This document shows, piece by piece, positions 24,017 to 32,629 of a stretch of 64,000 nucleotides of DNA. Under the pieces are notes generated by a model. That model did not search any database, had not been told where the DNA came from, and worked only from the letters and a program-made list of their open reading frames with translations. Position 1 is the first letter of the stretch. Every line of letters starts with the position of its first letter. This DNA comes from Ruegeria intermedia (GTDB lineage: Bacteria > Pseudomonadota > Alphaproteobacteria > Rhodobacterales > Rhodobacteraceae): positions 124,001 through 188,000 of the forward strand of contig NZ_FQVK01000003.1 of the NCBI RefSeq assembly GCF_900129345.1, written 5' to 3'. The position numbers and the translations under genes are program-made.

Positions 24017-24424
24017 ATGAACAAACTTGCTTGGGCCGCTGCTGCGGTACTGGTCACCTTGGCCACCGGCGCACGGGCGGATGACCCGGTCGACGGGCTT
24101 TGGAAAACCCAGCCGGGGGATACCGGCGGATATCTGCACGTCTCGATCGGGCCTTGCGGCAGCGCCGTTTGCGGCACCATAGACAGTGCCTTCGACAAGG
24201 ACGGAAACCAGCAGCTGGATTACGAGAACCTTGGCAAGAACATCATCTGGGACATGGTCGCGGATGGCGGCGGCAGCTATAGCGGCGGCAAGATCTGGGC
24301 GCCGGACCGGGACAAGACCTACAACTCCAAGATGTCGCTGGACGGTCAGAACAAGCTGACGGTCAAGGGTTGCGTCGCGGGCGGCCTGATCTGTCGCGGT
24401 CAGACCTGGACCCGCGTGCAGTAA
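24017..24424 (+). CDS. DUF2147 secreted protein
   Basis: A 135-residue exported protein with Sec signal ending TGARA (about residue 21). The mature part matches DUF2147: DDPVDGLWKTQPGDTGGYLHVSIGPCGSAVCGTI (split as VDGLWKTQ, YLHVSIGPC and AVCGTI), GKNIIWDMV, GGKIWAPDRDKTYNSKM and GCVAGGLICRGQTWTRV. Four Cys suggest two disulfides in a small beta-barrel. AGGGAGG (24006-24012 region) precedes the ATG. It sits on the opposite strand between hisA and hisH and splits the his cluster. Function unknown. Confidence 0.85.
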   Translation: MNKLAWAAAAVLVTLATGARADDPVDGLWKTQPGDTGGYLHVSIGPCGSAVCGTIDSAFDKDGNQQLDYENLGKNIIWDMVADGGGSYSGGKIWAPDRDKTYNSKMSLDGQNKLTVKGCVAGGLICRGQTWTRVQ

Positions 24425-24428
24425 CCGG

Positions 24429-25067
24429 TCAGGGGGCCCAGGTCAGAAAGTTCCCGATCATCCGCAGGCCCACATCCTGGCTTTTTTCAGGGTGAAACTG
24501 CATCCCGATCATCGTGTCGCGGCCGATCACGGCCGTGACCGGCCCGCCATAGTCCACATGGGCCAGACGTTGCGCCGGATCGGCGACGCGGAAATGGTAG
24601 GAGTGGACGAAATAGACGTGATCGCCCGAGGTGACGCCGTTGAACACCGGGTGCTCGCTCTCGATCACCAGATCGTTCCACCCCATATGCGGAACCTTCA
24701 GCGCGCGGTCTTCGGGCTCGATCCGCACCACGTCCCCGGTCACCCAATTCAGGCCCGGCGTGTCGGTATATTCGCGGCCCGTGGTCGCCATCAGCTGCAT
24801 GCCGACGCAGATGCCCAGGAATGGGCGGCCCTTCTGCTCGACCGCCTCGACCATCGCATCGTGGATGCCCTTGTGCCCGCGCAGCTCGGCCGCGCAGGCG
24901 GGAAAGGCGCCGTCGCCGGGCAGCACCAGCCGGTCGGCGCGCGCGACGACATCGGCATCCGAGGTCACGACGACCTCGCCCGCGTCCATCTCACGCGCCA
25001 TGCGTTGAAACGCCTTTTCCGCCGAATGCAGGTTGCCGCTTTCGTAGTCGATGATCGCGGTCAGCAT
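24429..25067 (-). CDS. hisH: Imidazole glycerol phosphate synthase, glutaminase subunit
   Basis: A 212-residue class I glutamine amidotransferase. The nucleophile is in FLGICVGMQLM, and the His-Glu pair in GMQFHPEKSQ near the C-terminus. The N-terminus MLTAIIDYESGNLHSAEKAF is typical. It delivers ammonia to HisF. The start codon abuts the hisB stop (no gap), so hisB-hisH are co-translated. Separated from hisA-hisF-hisE by the DUF2147 gene. Confidence 0.95.
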   Translation of the reverse strand: MLTAIIDYESGNLHSAEKAFQRMAREMDAGEVVVTSDADVVARADRLVLPGDGAFPACAAELRGHKGIHDAMVEAVEQKGRPFLGICVGMQLMATTGREYTDTPGLNWVTGDVVRIEPEDRALKVPHMGWNDLVIESEHPVFNGVTSGDHVYFVHSYHFRVADPAQRLAHVDYGGPVTAVIGRDTMIGMQFHPEKSQDVGLRMIGNFLTWAP

Positions 25068-25655
25068 CTAGAGCGCGCCCTTGGTGGATGGGATTGCATC
25101 CCCCTTGCGCGGGTCGGTCTCGACCGCCTGGCGCAGGGCGCGGGCGACGGCCTTGAAGGCGGCCTCGGCGATGTGGTGACTGTTGAAGCCGTGCAACTGG
25201 TCGATATGCAGGGTGATGCCGCCATGGGTGGCCAGCGCCTGAAAGAACTCGCGCACCAACTCGGTGTCGAAACTGCCGATCTTGGGCGTCGGCAGGTCCA
25301 CGTTCCACACCAGAAACGGTCGGCCGGACAGGTCCAGCGCGCAGCGCACCTGTGCGTCATCCATCGGCAGATGGCACTCGCCATACCGCCGGATGCCTTT
25401 CTTGTCTCCCAGCGCCTGCGTCAGCGCCTGACCCAACGCGATTCCGGTGTCTTCGACCGTGTGGTGATCGTCGATGTGATAATCGCCTTCGGCCCGGATC
25501 GTCATGTCGATCAGCGAATGGCGCGCCAGCTGGTCCAGCATGTGATCGAAGAACCCCACGCCGGTCCGGTTGTCATAGGTGCCGGTGCCGTCGAGATTGA
25601 TCTCGACCGCGATCTCGGTCTCGGCGGTCTTGCGGCTGATCGAAGCTGTGCGCAT
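25068..25655 (-). CDS. hisB: Imidazoleglycerol-phosphate dehydratase
   Basis: A 195-residue monofunctional IGPD, step six of histidine synthesis. Metal-binding repeats are clear: [31 protein letters not shown] and, in the second half, [25 protein letters not shown]. No phosphatase domain is attached, as usual in alphaproteobacteria. AGAGGA lies about 10 bases before the ATG at 25655. First gene of hisB-hisH. Confidence 0.96.
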   Translation of the reverse strand: MRTASISRKTAETEIAVEINLDGTGTYDNRTGVGFFDHMLDQLARHSLIDMTIRAEGDYHIDDHHTVEDTGIALGQALTQALGDKKGIRRYGECHLPMDDAQVRCALDLSGRPFLVWNVDLPTPKIGSFDTELVREFFQALATHGGITLHIDQLHGFNSHHIAEAAFKAVARALRQAVETDPRKGDAIPSTKGAL

Positions 25656-25810
25656 TGGCGAAATCCTCTTGCTACAGGGGCGCTTATAGACGGGGACGGG
25701 CAGGGGATTCCAGTCAGATCGTTTCGGTCGCGGCCAACTGTTGCAGGGGATTGCGCCCGGCTGCCCGGCGTGCCAGCCTGCGCGCAAGGAAACAAACAAG
25801 GTCATTGAAA

Positions 25811-26050
25811 ATGTCCACCTGCGTCTTCATCCAGATCCGCTGCAAACCCGGCACCACCTACAAGGTCGCCGAAGAAATCGCCCTGCGAGAGATCCATTCG
25901 GAGCTGTATTCGACCAGCGGAGAATGGGACCTGCTGCTCAAGCTCTATATCCCCAAGGATCAGGACGTGGGGCATTTCATCAACGAACGGCTGCTGGACA
26001 TTCCCAACATCGAACGGTCGCTGACCACGATGACGTTCAAGGCGTTCTGA
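25811..26050 (+). CDS. Stand-alone Lrp/AsnC ligand-binding (RAM) domain protein
   Basis: A 79-residue protein consisting only of the RAM/effector domain of Lrp-family regulators ([24 protein letters not shown], with [16 protein letters not shown] and [16 protein letters not shown]). No DNA-binding helix-turn-helix is present. Such small RAM proteins form beta-barrel dimers and can bind amino acids or modulate full-length Lrp proteins. Starts M at 25811 with AAGG about 10 bases upstream. No partner is adjacent. Confidence 0.85.
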   Translation: MSTCVFIQIRCKPGTTYKVAEEIALREIHSELYSTSGEWDLLLKLYIPKDQDVGHFINERLLDIPNIERSLTTMTFKAF

Positions 26051-26120
26051 AAGCGCACACCGATCCGGCCGACATGCGGCTGGGTCGGACCCGACTTTGT
26101 GTTCGGAGAAAGTTGACATC

Positions 26121-26195
26121 TGGAGCGGGCGATGAGATTCGAACTCACGACCCTTACCTTGGCAAGGTAATGCTCTACCCCTGAGCTACGCCCGC
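26121..26195 (-). tRNA. tRNA-Gly (anticodon GCC), copy 1
   Basis: Minus strand: GCGGGCG acceptor, D-arm TAGCTCAGGGGTAGAGCA, anticodon loop CTTGCCAAG (anticodon GCC, Gly), T-arm GAGTTCGAATCTC, 3' CGCCCGCTCCA with encoded CCA. Identical over its 75 bases to the second copy and the 3' member of the pair. Confidence 0.96.
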
Positions 26196-26229
26196 AAACA
26201 GATATCTTGTATGACCTTTCGGTCCTCGT

Positions 26230-26304
26230 TGGAGCGGGCGATGAGATTCGAACTCACGACCCTTACCTTGGCAAGGTAATGCTCTACCCCTGAGCTACGC
26301 CCGC
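26230..26304 (-). tRNA. tRNA-Gly (anticodon GCC), copy 2
   Basis: Same 75-base sequence as the first copy, 34 bp upstream of it on the minus strand, so the two are probably transcribed together. Anticodon loop CTTGCCAAG; CCA encoded. Confidence 0.96.
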
Positions 26305-26452
26305 GCCGTCGAGTGAGGCGTGAACTATAAATTCTCGCGGAAAGCTGCAAGAGGAAAAACGCACGAAAGCCGAAAAAAATTTTTTCGACGGAACGGCGTC
26401 GAGCGGCCGTTCAAAACCTGAAACACCCGACTGAGACGTTGGTGGAGGTGAA

Positions 26453-26590
26453 ATGAGGGGAAGGGTCGAAAATTTGAAGCTTGTGGCCTTGGCAGGCGCA
26501 ATCCTGCTGGCGCTGATGGCCGGTCAGCCGGACAAGCACATGGAGTCAAAGGTTGTGATGCAAGTCCGGACGCCGGCGTCCAACAGCTGA
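26453..26590 (+). CDS. 45-residue small exported or membrane peptide
   Basis: A short ORF with a near-perfect SD (GGTGGAGGTG, about 5 bases before the ATG). It reads MRGRVENLKLVALAGAILLA then LMAGQPDKHMES and a polar tail ending PASNS. A basic N-terminus, one hydrophobic helix and a polar C-terminus suggest a signal-peptide-like or single-span membrane peptide. It lies 81 bp before the next gene, probably in the same transcript. Below the size cut-off of most gene callers. Function unknown. Confidence 0.5.
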   Translation: MRGRVENLKLVALAGAILLALMAGQPDKHMESKVVMQVRTPASNS

Positions 26591-26671
26591 CAGGGTTTCG
26601 TCGTCAGGTTTTTGCCACTTTCGAAATTTAGTGTACTCAATAACCTATATTTGTCCGCAATCCGTGTCGTG

Positions 26672-27688
26672 ATGCGTTCGTCCCGGATAGCTTGGAAGGA
26701 GTTGGTGAGGCATTGGATTTCTTCAATTTCGCGGGTCGTGGCGACATCGATGTTGCTGGCCGGGGCGGTCGGCTTCGTTGCGGTTGTGGCCGCGCCGGAT
26801 GTTGCGGTTGCCAAGAACGGAAATGGCAACGGCAACGGCGGGGGCAAAGGCGGCGGCAACGATGGCGGCAAGGGCAAAGGGGCCGACAAGGCCGGCGACC
26901 GCGGAGGTGCTAAGAGCGGCAATTCCGGGCGCGGCAATGCCAGCAAAGGCAAGTCGGGTCAGGGCAAAGGTTTCTTGTCCGGATTGGGGCTGTCCAAGCC
27001 CAAAGCCGAGCGCAAGTCAGCCAAATCGAATAACCGCGCGACGCGGCAGAACGGGTTTGTGGCGAAACTGGACAACCTGTTCAAAGGGAAAAAGAAAGCC
27101 GGGACACCGGTCCGCAAGGCAAGGGTCGCACCCGTGACTGTGGTGGTGGAGGAACCCTATGCCAAACCCAACAAACACGGCAAGATCGCGTCCGAACTCA
27201 AGGGATTGAATGCTGCGCACGCCAGCCAGACGGCTTTGATGAACGCGGCTCCAAACAGCATGCCGGGCAAGCTTTACAGCTATCAGCAAAGCATATTAGG
27301 TTTTTCCGGCGCCGCCGAGGATCTTGAACAACGCGAACGGGAATTGGCCGACCTGCAAGGCCTGAGCGACTCCGAGATCGAAGACCAGTTCGCACCGACC
27401 GAGGAAGAAGCCGCCGACGGCATCACCGCGCAGGACAAGTATGAAGCCGCCGTGGCCGAGGCCGAACAGGCCGTGACCGAGGCCGAAGACGCGCTGGCCG
27501 AAGCTGACGATCCGCAAGAGGCGCTGGACACGCTGACCGGCGGCCGCGAGCTGTCGGATCCGGCGTTGCATGAACTGCACGACCTGTTGGGCCTGCCAGT
27601 GCCGATCGAGCAGGACGACGAGGTTTCGATCGACGACTCGCCGGACCAGTTGCCGCAACAACCCGTCGCGGCAACCAGCGACGGCTGA
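26672..27688 (+). CDS. Gly/Asn/Lys-rich exported protein with C-terminal helical domain
   Basis: A 338-residue protein of unknown function, if the ATG at 26672 is used (TTG 26612 and GTG 26705 are alternatives; no start has a clear SD at good spacing). A long signal region ends near VAVAK, followed by a low-complexity Gly/Asn/Lys tract (about residues 47-110), then a domain with KPNKHGKIASELKGLNAAHAS and NAAPNSMPGKLYSYQQ, a pattern I associate with conserved hypothetical proteins of alphaproteobacteria. The last third is an acidic coiled-coil-like helix (EAAVAEAEQAVTEAEDALAE). Perhaps a cell-envelope or surface-associated protein; the low-complexity tract would be disordered and positively charged. 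Confidence 0.65.
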   Translation: MRSSRIAWKELVRHWISSISRVVATSMLLAGAVGFVAVVAAPDVAVAKNGNGNGNGGGKGGGNDGGKGKGADKAGDRGGAKSGNSGRGNASKGKSGQGKGFLSGLGLSKPKAERKSAKSNNRATRQNGFVAKLDNLFKGKKKAGTPVRKARVAPVTVVVEEPYAKPNKHGKIASELKGLNAAHASQTALMNAAPNSMPGKLYSYQQSILGFSGAAEDLEQRERELADLQGLSDSEIEDQFAPTEEEAADGITAQDKYEAAVAEAEQAVTEAEDALAEADDPQEALDTLTGGRELSDPALHELHDLLGLPVPIEQDDEVSIDDSPDQLPQQPVAATSDG

Positions 27689-27701
27689 CCGGGCCGAAAC
27701 G

Positions 27702-27729
27702 AAAAAAGGCGCGCCGTGGGGCGCGCCTT
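27702..27729 (-). terminator. Rho-independent terminator of pyc
   Basis: Perfect 8-bp stem GGCGCGCC / GGCGCGCC with loop GTGG. On the minus strand it is followed by six T, placing it 20 bp after the pyruvate carboxylase stop. On the plus strand only two T follow, so it may also weakly end the Gly-rich gene's transcript. Confidence 0.85.
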
Positions 27730-27749
27730 CTATCTCGGGACGATACCGG

Positions 27750-30700
27750 TCACTCCAGTTCGATCAGTAGGTCCTTGGCGTCGATCTGGCCGCCGGGCTG
27801 GACATGCACCGCCTTCACGGTGGCGTCGCGCTCGGCATGGATGCCGGTTTCCATCTTCATCGCCTCGATGGTCAGCAGAAGGTCGCCTTCTTTGACCTCC
27901 TGGCCGGCGGTCACGGCAACGGTCGACACCACGCCCGGCATCGGCGCGCCGACATGGTTGGCGTTGCCCGGCTCGGCCTTGGGCCGCTGAATGGTCGAGG
28001 CCTGAACCATCCGGTTGGGCACCCGGATCACGCGGGGCTGACCATTCAGTTCGAAGAACACCTTCACCTCGCCCTTCTCGTCGGTTTCGCTGATCGCCTG
28101 GCACCGGATTTCCAGCGTCTTGCCGGGGTCGATCTCGGCCGAGATCTCCTCGCCCGGCTCCATGCCGTAGAAGAAGGTCTTGGTCGGCAGGGTGCGCACC
28201 GGGCCATAGATTCGGTGACGGCCCATGTAGTCCAGGAACACCTTGGGATACATCAGGTATCCGTTCAGGTCTTCGTCATCGACCTCCTTGCCCTCCAGCA
28301 GTTTCGACAGCTCGGCGCGGGTGGCCTCCAGATCGGTCGGCGGCAGATGCTTGCCGGGGCGTTCGGTGTTGGGCTTTTCGCCCTTCAACACCTTCTTGAC
28401 GATCTTCTCCGGGAAGCCGCCCGGGGGCTGGCCCAGATTGCCGCGCATCATGTCGATGACCGAGTCCGGGAAGGCGACATCGACATCGGGGTCTTCGACC
28501 TGCTCGCGCGTCAGGCCCTGGCTGACCATCATCAGCGCCATGTCGCCCACCACTTTCGACGACGGCGTCACCTTGACGATGTCACCGAACATCTGGTTCA
28601 CGTCCGCATACATCTGCGCCACCTCGTGCCAGCGTTCCTCCAGCCCCATCGAGCGCGCCTGCGCCTTGAGGTTGGTGAACTGGCCGCCCGGCATCTCGTG
28701 CAGATAGACCTCGGAGGCGGGGGCCTGCAGCCCGGATTCGAAGGCGGCGTATTGGGCGCGCACGGCCTCGAAATAATCGCTGATCTCGCGGATCGCCTTG
28801 ATGTCCAGGCCGGTGTCGCGGTCGGTGTGGCGCAGGGCCTCGACCACGGTGCCCAGCGTCGCCTGGCTGGTATTGCCCGAGAAGCTGTCCATCGCGCAAT
28901 CCACCACGTCCACGCCCGCCTCGCTGGCGGCCAGGATGGTGGCGCTGGCGATGCCGGCGGTGTCGTGGGTGTGGAAGTGGATCGGCAGGCCGACCTCTTC
29001 CTTCAGGGCGCGGATCAGCACCCGCGCGGCGGCAGGTTTCAGCAGGCCGGCCATGTCCTTGAGGCCCAGAACATGGGCGCCGGCGTCGCGCAGCTCCTTC
29101 GCCATGCCGACATAGTATTTCAGGTCATACTTGGCGCGGTTCGGGTCTAGGATATCGCCGGTATAGCAGACGGTGCCTTCGCAGATCTTGCCGTTCTCGA
29201 TCACCGCATCCATCGCCACGCGCATGTTCTCGACCCAGTTCAGCGAGTCGAAGACGCGGAACACGTCGATGTTCTGCGCGGCCTGGCGCACGAATTCCTG
29301 CACCACGTTGTCGGGATAGTTGGTATAGCCCACACCATTGGCGCCGCGCAGCAGCATCTGGGTCATCAGGTTCGGCATGGCCTCGCGCAGGTCGCGCAGG
29401 CGCTGCCAGGGGCATTCCTGCAGGAAACGATAGGCCACGTCGAAGGTCGCCCCGCCCCAGCATTCGACGCTGAACAGCTGCGGCAGGTTCGCGGCATAGC
29501 TGGGTGCGACGCGGATCATGTCGATCGAGCGCATGCGGGTGGCCAGCAGCGACTGGTGCCCGTCGCGCATGGTGGTGTCAGTGATCAGCAACTGGCGCTG
29601 GGCCTTCATCCAGTCGGCCACGGCCTGCGGGCCTTTCTGTTCCAGCAGATTGCGCGTGCCCATCAGCGGTTCGGCCTTGGGCGCGGGGGGCTTGGGTTCC
29701 TTGAGGTCGGCACGCGGGCGCGGGCGATCCTTGGTCTCGGGGTGCCCGTTGACCGTGATGTCGGCGATATAGGTCAGAACCTTGGTGCCCCGGTCGCGGC
29801 GCTTCTTGAACTGGAACAGCTCGGGCGTCTCGTCGATGAATTTGGTGGTGTATTCGTTCGACAGAAAGGTCGGATGCTTCAGCAGGTTCTCGACGAAGGC
29901 GATGTTGGTGGAAACGCCGCGCACGCGGAACTCGCGCAGGGCGCGGTCCATCCGGGCGATCGCCTTTTCCGGCGTCGGCGCCCAGGCGGTGACCTTGGTC
30001 AGCAGCGAGTCGTAATACCGCGTGATCACCCCGCCGGCATAGGCCGTGCCGCCATCCAGCCGGATGCCCATGCCCGTGGCCGAGCGATAGGCCGTGATGC
30101 GCCCATAGTCGGGGATGAAGTTGTTGAGCGGGTCTTCGGTGGTGACGCGCGTCTGCAGCGCGTGGCCGTTCAGGCGGATTTCGTCCTGGCTGGCCTTGCC
30201 GGTGGCCTCGGCCAGGGTCTTGCCCTCGGCGATCAGGATCTGCGCCTGCACGATGTCGATGCCGGTAACCTCTTCGGTCACGGTGTGTTCGACCTGGACG
30301 CGCGGGTTCACCTCGATGAAGTAGAACTTGCCGGTTTCCATATCCATCAGGAATTCGACCGTACCGGCGCATTCATAGTTCACATGCGCGCAGATGCGGC
30401 GGCCCAGATCGCACAGCTCGGCGCGTTGCTCGTCGGTCAGATAGGGGGCAGGGGCGCGTTCCACGACTTTCTGATTGCGGCGCTGGACCGAGCAGTCGCG
30501 TTCATACAGGTGATAGATCTGCCCGTGCTTGTCGCCCAGGATCTGCACCTCGACATGGCGGGCGCGGGTGATCATCTTTTCCAGATAGCCTTCCCCATTG
30601 CCGAACGCGGCCTCGGCCTCTCGGCGGCCCTCCAGAACTTTTTCTTCCAGTTCGTCTTCGGAATGGATCGGGCGCATTCCGCGGCCGCCGCCGCCCCACG

Positions 30701-31187
30701 ACGCCTTGAGCATCAGCGGATAGCCGATCTCGGCCGCTTCCTTGCGGATCGCGTCCATGTCGTCGCCCAGCACCTCGGTCGCGGGGATCACCGGCACGCC
30801 GGCGGCAATCGCCACCTTGCGGGCGCTGGCCTTGTCGCCCAGGGCGCGCATGGTTTCGGCCTTGGGGCCGATGAAAGTGATACCGTTCTGCACGCAGGCA
30901 TCCACGAAATCGGGGTTTTCCGACAGCAGGCCATAGCCCGGGTGGATGGCGTCTGCGCCGCTTTCCTTGGCGACGCGGATGATCTCGTCGATCGACAGAT
31001 AGGCCGCGACCGGGCCCAGGCCCTCGCCGATGCGATACGCCTCGTCCGCCTTGAACCGGTGCAGGCCCAGCTTGTCCTCCTCGGCATAAACGGCAACGGT
31101 GCGTTTGCCCATCTCGTTCGCGGCGCGCATCACGCGAATGGCAATCTCACCCCTGTTGGCGATCAGGATTTTCTTGAAGTCAGTCAT
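27750..31187 (-). CDS. pyc: Pyruvate carboxylase
   Basis: Biotin-dependent, ATP-driven carboxylation of pyruvate to oxaloacetate (anaplerosis). The 1145-residue protein has all domains in one chain: N-terminal biotin carboxylase (KKILIANRGEIAIRVMRA, ATP-grasp loop SWGGGGRGMRPI, FIEVNPRVQVEHTVTE), central carboxyltransferase (DTTMRDGHQSLLATRMR, HFHTHDTAGIASATILAA, MPGGQFTNL), allosteric linker, and C-terminal biotinyl domain with EAMKMETG, biotinylated Lys about 1111. The start at 31187 (MTDFKKI) matches the family; 17 more codons are open upstream. A terminator follows. Stands alone as a single-gene transcript. Confidence 0.97.
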   Translation of the reverse strand: MTDFKKILIANRGEIAIRVMRAANEMGKRTVAVYAEEDKLGLHRFKADEAYRIGEGLGPVAAYLSIDEIIRVAKESGADAIHPGYGLLSENPDFVDACVQNGITFIGPKAETMRALGDKASARKVAIAAGVPVIPATEVLGDDMDAIRKEAAEIGYPLMLKASWGGGGRGMRPIHSEDELEEKVLEGRREAEAAFGNGEGYLEKMITRARHVEVQILGDKHGQIYHLYERDCSVQRRNQKVVERAPAPYLTDEQRAELCDLGRRICAHVNYECAGTVEFLMDMETGKFYFIEVNPRVQVEHTVTEEVTGIDIVQAQILIAEGKTLAEATGKASQDEIRLNGHALQTRVTTEDPLNNFIPDYGRITAYRSATGMGIRLDGGTAYAGGVITRYYDSLLTKVTAWAPTPEKAIARMDRALREFRVRGVSTNIAFVENLLKHPTFLSNEYTTKFIDETPELFQFKKRRDRGTKVLTYIADITVNGHPETKDRPRPRADLKEPKPPAPKAEPLMGTRNLLEQKGPQAVADWMKAQRQLLITDTTMRDGHQSLLATRMRSIDMIRVAPSYAANLPQLFSVECWGGATFDVAYRFLQECPWQRLRDLREAMPNLMTQMLLRGANGVGYTNYPDNVVQEFVRQAAQNIDVFRVFDSLNWVENMRVAMDAVIENGKICEGTVCYTGDILDPNRAKYDLKYYVGMAKELRDAGAHVLGLKDMAGLLKPAAARVLIRALKEEVGLPIHFHTHDTAGIASATILAASEAGVDVVDCAMDSFSGNTSQATLGTVVEALRHTDRDTGLDIKAIREISDYFEAVRAQYAAFESGLQAPASEVYLHEMPGGQFTNLKAQARSMGLEERWHEVAQMYADVNQMFGDIVKVTPSSKVVGDMALMMVSQGLTREQVEDPDVDVAFPDSVIDMMRGNLGQPPGGFPEKIVKKVLKGEKPNTERPGKHLPPTDLEATRAELSKLLEGKEVDDEDLNGYLMYPKVFLDYMGRHRIYGPVRTLPTKTFFYGMEPGEEISAEIDPGKTLEIRCQAISETDEKGEVKVFFELNGQPRVIRVPNRMVQASTIQRPKAEPGNANHVGAPMPGVVSTVAVTAGQEVKEGDLLLTIEAMKMETGIHAERDATVKAVHVQPGGQIDAKDLLIELE

Positions 31188-31239
31188 GGCAAGTCCCGGT
31201 CTTTTGCATTTGGCCGTGTTAATAGACCGAGTTTGCACG

Positions 31240-31251
31240 CAGATATATCTG
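31240..31251. promoter_or_regulatory. 12-bp perfect palindrome in the pyc promoter region
   Basis: CAGATATATCTG is fully symmetric and lies 53 bp upstream of the pyc start. Its TATA-like centre could be part of the promoter -10 region or an operator overlapping it. No regulator is assigned. Confidence 0.3.
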
Positions 31252-31286
31252 TAGTTCTGGGTAGAACCGGCATGTTATCGCTCGCA

Positions 31287-31307
31287 AACGCCGCCTATTG
31301 CGGCGTT
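31287..31307 (-). terminator. Hairpin at the end of the hydroxy-acid dehydrogenase gene
   Basis: 7-bp stem AACGCCG / CGGCGTT with a 7-base loop immediately next to the TAA stop at 31308. On the minus strand the T tract is only TTTG, so it is a weak terminator candidate; on the plus strand TTTTA follows. Confidence 0.5.
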
Positions 31308-32468
31308 TTATGGCACATGCTGCATCGCGGCATCAATGTTTGCGTTAACATCCGGCAGATCTTTTAGCGTTGCGGCACCCAATTGTCCCATATTTGCAAG
31401 CATGTCCTGCCGCAAAATGTCGATGACATGGGCCGGCCCATGCGCGCCCAATGCTGCAACGCCATAGAGGAACGCTCGCCCCAGCATGACCAGATCGGCG
31501 CCCAAGGCGCGCGCCCGCAGAATGTCCAGCCCGCCCGAAACGCCGCTGTCGAAGATCAGCGGCAGGTCGGTGGCGGCGCGGATGGCGGGCAGCATGTCGA
31601 TGCTGGCCGGGGCGCCATCGAACTGGCGGCCGCCGTGATTCGACACCCACAGCGCGTCGATCCCGGCCTGTTTCAACCGCTCGGCATCCTCGGGGCGTAG
31701 CACGCCCTTGATGATGAACGGCCCCCGCCAGTGGTCGCGCAGCCACTTGACGTAATCCATGCCCGGAGAGGTCCTGAGCAGGTACCCGATATGTGCCGTG
31801 GGCGGCAGGTTGGCGGTGCCGTCGATATATTTGTCCAGCGTGCGCATCCGGGGCTTGCCGTGACGGGCCATGCCCCAGGCCCAGGCGGGCCGGGCGGCGA
31901 TCTGCGCCAGCAGGCGTGGCGTCAGGCGCGGCGGATGGGTCAGGCCCGAGCGGGTCTGCCGTTCCCGGCGCGAGGCCACGGGCACATCGACGGTCAGCAC
32001 CAGCGTTCCGAACCCGGCGGACCGGGCGCGGTTCAGCAGGTCGGCGCGAATCTCGGGGTCCTTGGGCGGGTACAGCTGGAACCAGGCGTCGGGTCCGATA
32101 TGCGGGGCCATGTCCTCGGGGCTTTGGCTGGCGACGGTGGACAGAACATAGGGAATGCCCGCCTGCGCGGCGGCGCGCGCCATCAGCGCCTCGGCCCCCG
32201 GCCAGATCAGTCCGCACATCCCGATCGGAGCCATGCCGAAGGGCAGCGGATGGTCGCGCGCCAGAAAGCGGGTGCCGGTGTCGAATTCCAGCGGGCCTTT
32301 CAGGATGGCGGGCAGAAACCCGATGCGGTCCAGCGCCGCCCGGTTGCGTTTCAGCGCGGTCTCGGCCCCGGTGCCGCTGTCGACATAATCCCAGACAAAA
32401 CGCGGCAGCCGACGGCGTGCGCGGCGCTTCAGATGCTCGATGCCCGGATAGGTGCTGTGCAGGTCCAT
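31308..32468 (-). CDS. FMN-dependent 2-hydroxy-acid dehydrogenase (L-lactate dehydrogenase-like)
   Basis: A 386-residue TIM-barrel flavoenzyme of the LldD/glycolate oxidase/mandelate dehydrogenase family. Evidence: FLPAILKGPLEFDT with the FMN strand, PFGMAPIGMCGLIWPGAE, WFQLYPPKD, TVDVPVASRRERQTR, FIIKGVLRPEDAERL, and the active-site signature WVSNHGGRQFDGA, with GGLDILRARALGADLVMLGRAFLYG at the end (given as GGLDILRAR and LVMLGRAFLYG). It oxidises an L-2-hydroxy acid to the keto acid. L-lactate would give pyruvate, the substrate of the neighbouring pyruvate carboxylase, but the short substrate-loop differs among family members, so the ligand is unproven. Confidence 0.88.
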   Translation of the reverse strand: MDLHSTYPGIEHLKRRARRRLPRFVWDYVDSGTGAETALKRNRAALDRIGFLPAILKGPLEFDTGTRFLARDHPLPFGMAPIGMCGLIWPGAEALMARAAAQAGIPYVLSTVASQSPEDMAPHIGPDAWFQLYPPKDPEIRADLLNRARSAGFGTLVLTVDVPVASRRERQTRSGLTHPPRLTPRLLAQIAARPAWAWGMARHGKPRMRTLDKYIDGTANLPPTAHIGYLLRTSPGMDYVKWLRDHWRGPFIIKGVLRPEDAERLKQAGIDALWVSNHGGRQFDGAPASIDMLPAIRAATDLPLIFDSGVSGGLDILRARALGADLVMLGRAFLYGVAALGAHGPAHVIDILRQDMLANMGQLGAATLKDLPDVNANIDAAMQHVP

Positions 32469-32573
32469 GCAGATTGATCCGACCTGCCGCGCGATTCGGC
32501 AAGGGTTTCAGCCGGATGCAGCCCGCGCCCGACGGCTCCACCGGCGCTGCGAAAGAAATTCGCATAACCGTGC

Positions 32574-32588
32574 GAACAAGCCGTGAAC
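32574..32588 (+). promoter_or_regulatory. LexA box (alphaproteobacterial GAAC-N7-GAAC)
   Basis: GAAC AAGCCGT GAAC is an exact match to the direct-repeat operator recognised by LexA in alphaproteobacteria (GAACN7GAAC / GTTCN7GTTC). It ends 41 bp before the helicase start codon, where a repressor would block the promoter. This puts the helicase in the SOS regulon. Confidence 0.75.
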
Positions 32589-32629
32589 AAACCCTTTCCC
32601 TCGGCGCGCTTCCGGCTTAGTTTGGGCGC

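Noticed and set aside
22214-24424. A 736-residue plus-strand frame covering the his genes and DUF2147
   Set aside because: It is antisense to hisF and hisA and reaches the DUF2147 gene only by chance; the DUF2147 start at 24017 has its own SD and signal peptide.
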